A program made the translations under genes and the position numbers. A stretch of DNA of 23,563 bases. Source: Conidiobolus incongruus B7586 (Eukaryota > Entomophthoromycota > Entomophthoromycetes > Entomophthorales > Conidiobolaceae). Shown one piece after another: positions 17,741 through 23,563 of this stretch. The notes below the pieces were generated by a model, which was not told the DNA's origin, searched no databases, and saw nothing but the letters and a program-made list of their open reading frames with translations. The stretch is from assembly GCA_000697335.1 (NCBI GenBank), contig JNEM01016012.1, forward strand, positions 1-23,563. Reading direction: 5' to 3'. Position 1 is the stretch's first letter. Each line of letters starts with the position of its first letter.

Positions 17741-20050
17741 ATCTTTATTTGTATATACAACTACTGACCAATTCAAATTTGTTCAAGCTTGTTAAGTATA
17801 ATTATGGAGAAATGAGCTTACAGAGCTTAAATTGGTTCAAGATATATTAGTTAATGTAATATTATCTAAATTAATTATTAATACATCAAATGCTATTAAA
17901 TTAATAGTATATATACTTATCAATTGACTTGGTTGGACCAATCATTTTACTAATACAAGTAATGACACCTGAGTCCTAAGATCATAAATAATATATTCTA
18001 GATATGAAGAATATTCTAACAGATTAATATTAAATAGGTTAAAGAAATGGGTAAATTCTTGGGAATTTCAGATAATAGCTCAATATTTACAATTACTAGC
18101 ATTTTAATTCAAATGACAAAGTGGTAATAATCAGAATCCATGACTTCTAAAGACTTTGACTAATGTGAACCAATTCAAATTCTTGGTGTTTAAATTCGAG
18201 ATGCGATTGTAATTGCAATTAATTACTCGATTCAAACTAGATTTCATTTTGATGATTTATGGCAAAGAATAGGAATGTATTAATGAAAATCGGTATGAAT
18301 AGGAATATGCGATATATTAAAATTTTTCAGAAGTGGCCTTGTTCTACATTGCAGTTAGCATGATTGTTGAAAAATCTCAAACTTTGATTAGGTATTATAA
18401 TTAAAATGGTGAAGCGCAAGATAAAACTTAGGATTAAGATCTCTTCGTAAATATTGCGTTTGTAATCTATGAAGTAGATCAAATACAATTGAAATTGTTC
18501 TAGTAAGAAAAATAAAAAGTAGCAATTTAAACTAAAGTTTTCTGTTAGATTTGAGATTTGACAATTAAGTGATAAATTGAATATCAGATAATCTCTGGTA
18601 TTATTGGGAATGTTTAATAAACTGATTATGACTAATAGGTGAACACTGAGACGATTGACTTGAATGGAGTTAATTTTTAAGGAGATTAAATATATTAATA
18701 GTACTATCAGCAACTCGATAGGCAAAAGTATATAATAATCCTAATGATTAGTTGAATGATATAAATTCTTCAATATTGATGATATTTAAAAACATGAATG
18801 AAATAATTGAGATATTATGTAGGATACATATATATAATTATAAATGCAAAATGATAAATTTAAAACGACGAAAAATAACCATTAACAAATTTAGAGAAAA
18901 TGACAATTATTATTTTGAACAAATCTGCACAATTCAATGATATTTGTTCATGGTTTATTTTAGATTAAATTATTATGGGCATTATAGAATTAGATGGTTC
19001 TAAATTAAATATTTTATTTGATCTAATATAGAATTCGGATATATTCTAATATCATATTAATGAGCTTTGATTATTAAAATACAAAACTATAAGTATATAT
19101 AACAATATGATATTTAAACAAAATTTAACATTTACATTAAAGACAGATTCAATGAAATATTAAATGCTTAAGAACAAATAATATGAAAATCTTTTTTTAA
19201 ATAAAAGAATATCATTTCATAAGGATTATATGCTATTACAACTAGCGCACTTTTACATAATAGAAAATTTTGAGCCAGATTTTAATATTTGAATTTTATT
19301 CATAAAGGTTCTCAAATATTCAATCATTATTACGTAATTTTGTAATTGTAATTTTATAATTGAATGATAGATATTGAATCAATTTTAAAATAATATTGGA
19401 CATAAAGTATAATAATCATGTTTTTGAAATAGAAGGGATAAATAATTGACAACAAGTTGATTGTTAGGCGAGTGTCTTTTAATTGGTTTATTATTTTGAA
19501 AATAATATATTGTTTTCTTGATTATTAATGTAAGGAAGGATATGGCTGAAACCATTCAACAATTGTTGAATAAGATGGAAATATGACAAAAATAATTAAA
19601 ATAGGAAATGATAAATTTTGATCAGCATAATGGTATTAAGATTAATAAAATTATACCAAGAGAATTAAATTTTATTTGAAATCATCTTTTAGCAAATTAT
19701 TCAACATATTCATTCATCAATAATTAGATCTTTAATAAGATTTATTAAGGCAAATGATATTCGAACAACAGTTTCCGTAATATTAATTAATGCAGCCTAT
19801 AATCATATATAAAGTTACTCCTTAACAATGAAGAGAAATTATAATATTGAGAGTTTATAAAACCGAATTTCTAAAATTAATAGATTATTTTGAACTGCTT
19901 CAATTTAATTCAAATGAAAGTCAATCACTCCAGTCATTCAAGGAGCCATTTACATAAAGGTCAATTTGAAAAGTTAAATATATATGCTGTAACCATATCA
20001 AATAAAGTTAGTCAAGAAGTTATTTAATACTAAGTTTCTATTTCTATCCG
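17741..20050 (+). mobile_element. Possible retroelement relic, broken, family uncertain
   Basis: Composition rises above that of the flanking desert, with short coding-like fragments on the + strand. The clearest is at 19542, a start reading MAETIQQLLNKMEI, which resembles the first residues of LTR-retroelement gag proteins. No complete domain, LTR pair or polymerase motif is recognisable and the region is broken many times. I treat it as a likely old fossil; the boundaries are approximate. Two minor open frames nearby (18327-18725 on -, 18752-18940 on +) look like chance frames. Confidence 0.25.
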
Positions 20051-20730
20051 TATTTAATATAATATTCATTAAATTAGAGTTAAGGATCATCAGTTTGAAG
20101 GCAACTCTTAAAAATTCTAAATAAAAATCTAATTAAAATTAGTTACACAAGATCTTAATTTGATTTTGCTTCAATTTATATAATATTGTAGTTGTTTTAT
20201 TTTTTAGACATCTGTTAATAAATAGGACAATATTTTAGATTTACTATATTAAATTTAAAATTTTTGATTGAAAAAATTATAATGAATTCCTGATGAAAAT
20301 TAGTTAATTTTGACCTAAAAATTTTCAGGAGTTAACTGAATATTAATAACTTGTTAAGGATTGTTTAAAATATATTTTTAGGTTATTTTTATACATACTT
20401 AACCTTATATTTTTTTTCTCAAATAATTACCTTATCTCACATCATTTATTGACATAAAATTCTAAAATAAGGATGAATTAATATTTTTGCATCAAAATAC
20501 TTATTTTATTTAATTTTAATTTCAATCAATTATTTAAAAATTTAAAGGTTTATGCAATCCACTTTTAACCAATAAATAAATTGCATAATTTAAAAATATT
20601 AAAATTTAATTGTCTAAAAAAATTAAGATGTAAAAAATAAATTCAAAGAATTTAAACTTTTTTCAACTTTTTGTCATTTTTTTTAAAAAAGAAAATAATT
20701 TTTTTCAATTAATTATCTATTAATGTATTG

Positions 20731-20740
20731 TATATATAAT
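20731..20740 (+). promoter_or_regulatory. TATA-like element before cyclin L
   Basis: TATATATAAT lies 27-36 bp before the start codon at 20767. AT-rich context makes such matches common, so this is tentative. Confidence 0.3.
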
Positions 20741-20766
20741 ACACTATAAAATCAAATATTTTAATT

Positions 20767-21776
20767 ATGTTAAGTTTAAAAAATCCGTTAGCAAGTTTAG
20801 AACAGTTACAATTTTCTCCTTCTAAATTGGATGGTATTGACGAAATTTTAGAAGATGATTTAAGGTGCTTGGGTTGTGAACTTATTCAAAATGGTGGTAT
20901 TTTATTAAAATTGTAATACTATTTACCTTTTTAACTTTTAATTATTTTATATGAATTTAATTATTAACTAACTTTAAATTTTATAGACCTCAAAGGACAA
21001 TGGCTACTGGTCAAGTGTTACTTCAAAGATTTTATTATACTTCCTCTTTAAAGGACCACCCCCTTATTGAAATAGTTTTGGGAGCACTATTTCTAGCGTG
21101 CAAAATTGAAGAAACTTCCAGAAAAATGAGAGATATTATCAATGTGATCGATTATTTAATTAAATACAAGAGAGATTTACCTTTTACTCCATTACATATT
21201 TATTCCGACGAGTATTATAACTTTAAAGACTGTATGATACGTGGCGAAATTTTATTATTGAGACAGTTAGGTTTTAATGTTCAGGTGGAATTACCTTATG
21301 GTCTCATGGTCAATTATTTGAAAGCTTTAAATATTTCTAATATTAATAGCCTACCCCAACTGGCTTGGAATTATCTCAACGACGGTCTAAGAACTAAAAT
21401 TTATGTCGCTTACGATTTACCAACTTTGGCATGCGGTGTGATATTTTTAGCCTGCCGGACTTGTGAAATTGCTATGCCTGAAAACCCTCCTTGGTGGGAG
21501 TTGTTTGGTGTTGAGCAGGAGGATATTGAGCAGGTTGCTAATCATATCCTTAGATTGTATACACGTAATGTCGACCCTCACTTACCTATTTTTGAATCGG
21601 AATTGAAAGATTATCTCAGGGACTATCGCAGAATTCCCGTCAAACGCGATTCTGATACCGATTATTTTAGCAGAATGGACAGGCAGACATCTTCTGAGTA
21701 TCTGAAGAGAAGTGCATCTCCTGAATTAGATTATCGAGCCAAATCAGTAAGATCTAACTCTTCTGATACGTATTAA
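20767..21776 (+). CDS. Cyclin L homologue (two exons, joined 20767-20912 and 20987-21776)
   Basis: The spliced protein has 311 residues. Exon 1 (MLSLKNPLASLEQLQ...) ends in ELIQNGGILLK, and the codon for the next Leu is split by the intron. Exon 2 continues LPQRTMATGQVLLQRFYYT, closely matching the animal cyclin L core around LLKLPQ..MATGQVL.QRF. The first cyclin box continues with LACKIEE, SRKMRDIINV and LLLRQLGFNV. A second cyclin fold has AWNYLNDGLRT, ACGVIFLACRT and PPWWELFGVEQEDIEQV. Cyclin L pairs with CDK11-type kinases in the nucleus and links transcription with pre-mRNA splicing. The long RS-rich tail of animal cyclin L is reduced to a short Ser/Arg/Asp tail (about 35 residues). The gene is absent from Saccharomyces. 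An unspliced start at 21000 would lose the beginning of the first cyclin box. Confidence 0.93.
20913..20986 (+). other. Spliceosomal intron of cyclin L (phase 2)
   Basis: The 74-bp intron starts GTAATA and ends TTTTATAG, with a branch-site-like TTAACTAAC at 20964-20972, about 15 nt before the acceptor. Splicing restores the family-wide LLKLPQ motif exactly, which fixes both boundaries. Confidence 0.9.
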
Positions 21777-23032
21777 AATTTCATTATTTAGCATTGATTA
21801 AGTTTAAAAAAATTCACTGGATTTTCTTTTAGCATTTAACATTTTGATGCTTATTTAATAAAATGAATATTTTTAATTAGTATATATTAATATTCTCCTT
21901 TCATTTATATTAATTAAAATCTATTTCTTTGACACTTTAATAATAATTGAAATTCGTTAAAATTTTGAATTTGGTCACAATATAATAATAATAATTAAAT
22001 GATAAATTTTAGTTTTGAAATTTTATTTCATATATTTAACAATAAAAAATTTATCAAATTAAGCATATATATATATATATATATTATACCTCAATATTAA
22101 TGATGCAATTTCTTTAATTGACAAATTATAATCTAATAATTTATAATCTTTGAAAGAGAAGTGATAAGTAATAAGTAAAATTTATAATTTTTTTTATAGT
22201 GCAAAGATAAAAAATTTATAAATTTTAAATGATAATAAAATTAATAAAATATAAACAATCAGAAATATATGTAATTAAATCAATTTTTGAATTTATTCAA
22301 AGGTATTAAGCATTAGTTATTGTATAGAATTATGTATGACAATTTTCAATCTAAATAGTAATAAAACTTCAAAATTACCACACATCATCACGCTAAATAT
22401 TTTGCATTAAGGAAGTAACATATTCATTAGAAGAATAAAGATCAACGAATAGACAAAATAGATGCAGACTGACCGCTGAAATATTATAAATTAATAATTG
22501 TTATAAAGGTTTATCAATTAAATCACTTTTATATCTTGTAAAATTTAAAAATTATATTAAATTCACTAAAATTTTTTAAATTATAATAATTGAAAAGACT
22601 GGTGCACATATCATTTATAAATTCTCATATTAAAAAAATTAAAACACTATAAAATTTCTCCAACTTTGGCAGCCAGAACACATAAAACAATTGGACATAA
22701 ACAGAGGATTAATAATATGGTTTCTATCTTTGATAATAAGGATTTAAATATATGATTACAATATAGTCACCAAAGCCTACCAATGATAACATTTTGATCA
22801 CTTGTCTTATTTTTTGGGCTACTTCATCTTGAGCCTCATTTTAAAAATATGCATATAGAAGAAATTAATGTCCAAGCTATGGATATTAAATGTATTAGTG
22901 ATTGAATATTGATATAGTTGATGGTTAAACTCATTAAATAAACAAAAATATTAAAAATATATACACCATATGATAAACCTAATAAATAATTATTTAATTC
23001 AAATATTTTTCTAATATAATAATTTTATAGTA
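21777..23032. other. AT-rich intergenic region
   Basis: This stretch contains the cyclin L 3' flank and AT-rich DNA. A slightly less AT-rich patch at about 22660-22930 has a 37-codon minus-strand open stretch (EAQDEVAQKIRQVIKMLSLV...) with no recognised homology and no start codon, so no gene is called. Confidence 0.5.
22065..22084. repeat. (AT)10 microsatellite
   Basis: A simple AT dinucleotide run, not inside a recognised element. Confidence 0.85.
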
Positions 23033-23563
23033 TTACTATAAAATTGAAAAAATGGGAAATTTTTTAATTTCTGATTTTTCAAATTTATTATTAGTTTCAA
23101 ATAAAAAAATATATACAAAACAAATAAGAAAATATATAATTTTGAAATATATATATATATATATATAATTTTTTTGATTAAAAAATAATTTTTTAAAATT
23201 AATTGTTTAATTTAATTATATTTAAATTAAATAATAACCATCAAAAGTATTTTATTTTGATATTAATAAAACTTAACAATAAACCCTTTAAAATCATTTA
23301 AAATTTACAAATAACTTTTAATAATGAAGTATTATCTAAATTAAAAATTTATTTCTAGGTAAATTATTTTAAAGCTAAAAGAGAAATTACCCAAAACTTA
23401 TCAAAATTTAAAAGATTAATTTTAACTATTACTCTTTTAATTGTTAATAAAATAAAAAAATATATTAAAAAATATTTTTTTATTTTTGTTAAAATATTAT
23501 TAAAAGACTTTAATATTAGTTATATAAGTATTTTATATATATATTAAAGTTTAAATTAAAATT
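23033..23563 (+). mobile_element. Mariner-type DNA transposon, 5' part (copy 3, runs off the window)
   Basis: It is preceded by TA (23031-23032). The left end, TTACTATAAAATTG followed by ATGGGAAATTTTTT, matches copies 1 and 2. The internal sequence follows copy 2 closely, for example CTAGGTAAATTATTTTAA and AAATTACCCAAAACTTAT. An (AT)n run at about 23147-23167 sits at the same place as in the other copies. The visible part corresponds to roughly the first 530 bp of the 1323-bp element. It is AT-shifted like copy 2 and has no open transposase frame. Confidence 0.85.

Noticed and set aside
18327-18725. Open frame of 132 codons on the - strand
   Set aside because: Composition is nearly all Ile/Leu/Asn/Phe/Tyr as expected from AT-rich DNA, and it overlaps coding-like fragments on the other strand.
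18752-18940. Open frame of 62 codons on the + strand
   Set aside because: Lys/Ile/Asn-rich chance frame in AT-rich DNA without any recognised motif.
2943-23167. CRISPR arrays or bacterial-type operons
   Set aside because: The only periodic repeats are AT microsatellites and transposon copies, and the genes are clearly eukaryotic.

Overview
This is nuclear DNA of a very AT-rich, apparently intron-poor fungus. The evidence is a Ste12-type mating/filamentation transcription factor (a family known only from fungi), a cyclin L gene with one 74-bp intron carrying a fungal-style branch site, a eukaryotic elongator tRNA-Met, mariner DNA transposons and LTR-type fossils beside a tRNA. I cannot name the species or confidently the phylum. 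The Ste12 homologue shows no zinc fingers, as in budding yeasts. Cyclin L and the RIP-like decay of the transposons fit budding yeasts less well.

Layout. 0.4-4.0 kb: three same-strand genes for small secreted proteins. Each has a signal peptide, a KR (Kex2-type) site at residues 28-29 and a TATA box about 65-80 bp before the ATG. An internally deleted mariner sits between the second and third. 4.4-5.3 kb: a degenerate tRNA-Val-like sequence and an LTR fossil. 5.8-7.1 kb: a convergent pair of LTR/gag-like fragments flanked by a candidate 5-bp duplication, ending about 10 bp before an intact tRNA-Met. 7.65-8.97 kb: a full-length but heavily decayed mariner. 9.28-11.13 kb: STE12 on the minus strand, with a cluster of TGAGTC motifs upstream. 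11.2-14.5 kb: AT-rich intergenic DNA with one unexplained, less AT-rich island. 14.5-15.1 kb: an orphan 199-codon reading frame. 15.1-20.7 kb: AT-rich desert, with possible retroelement relics at 17.7-20.05 kb. 20.77-21.78 kb: cyclin L. 21.8-23.0 kb: desert. From 23.03 kb: a third mariner copy that runs off the window.

The genes do not form an operon-like set. STE12 acts at the end of a MAP-kinase pathway and cyclin L in CDK11-linked transcription and splicing. The secreted-protein cluster looks like a locally duplicated, fast-changing extracellular family. It is the best candidate here for something undescribed. The most informative genome-level signal is the directional G:C-to-A:T change between mariner copies, often at CpA/TpG, which resembles repeat-induced point mutation.
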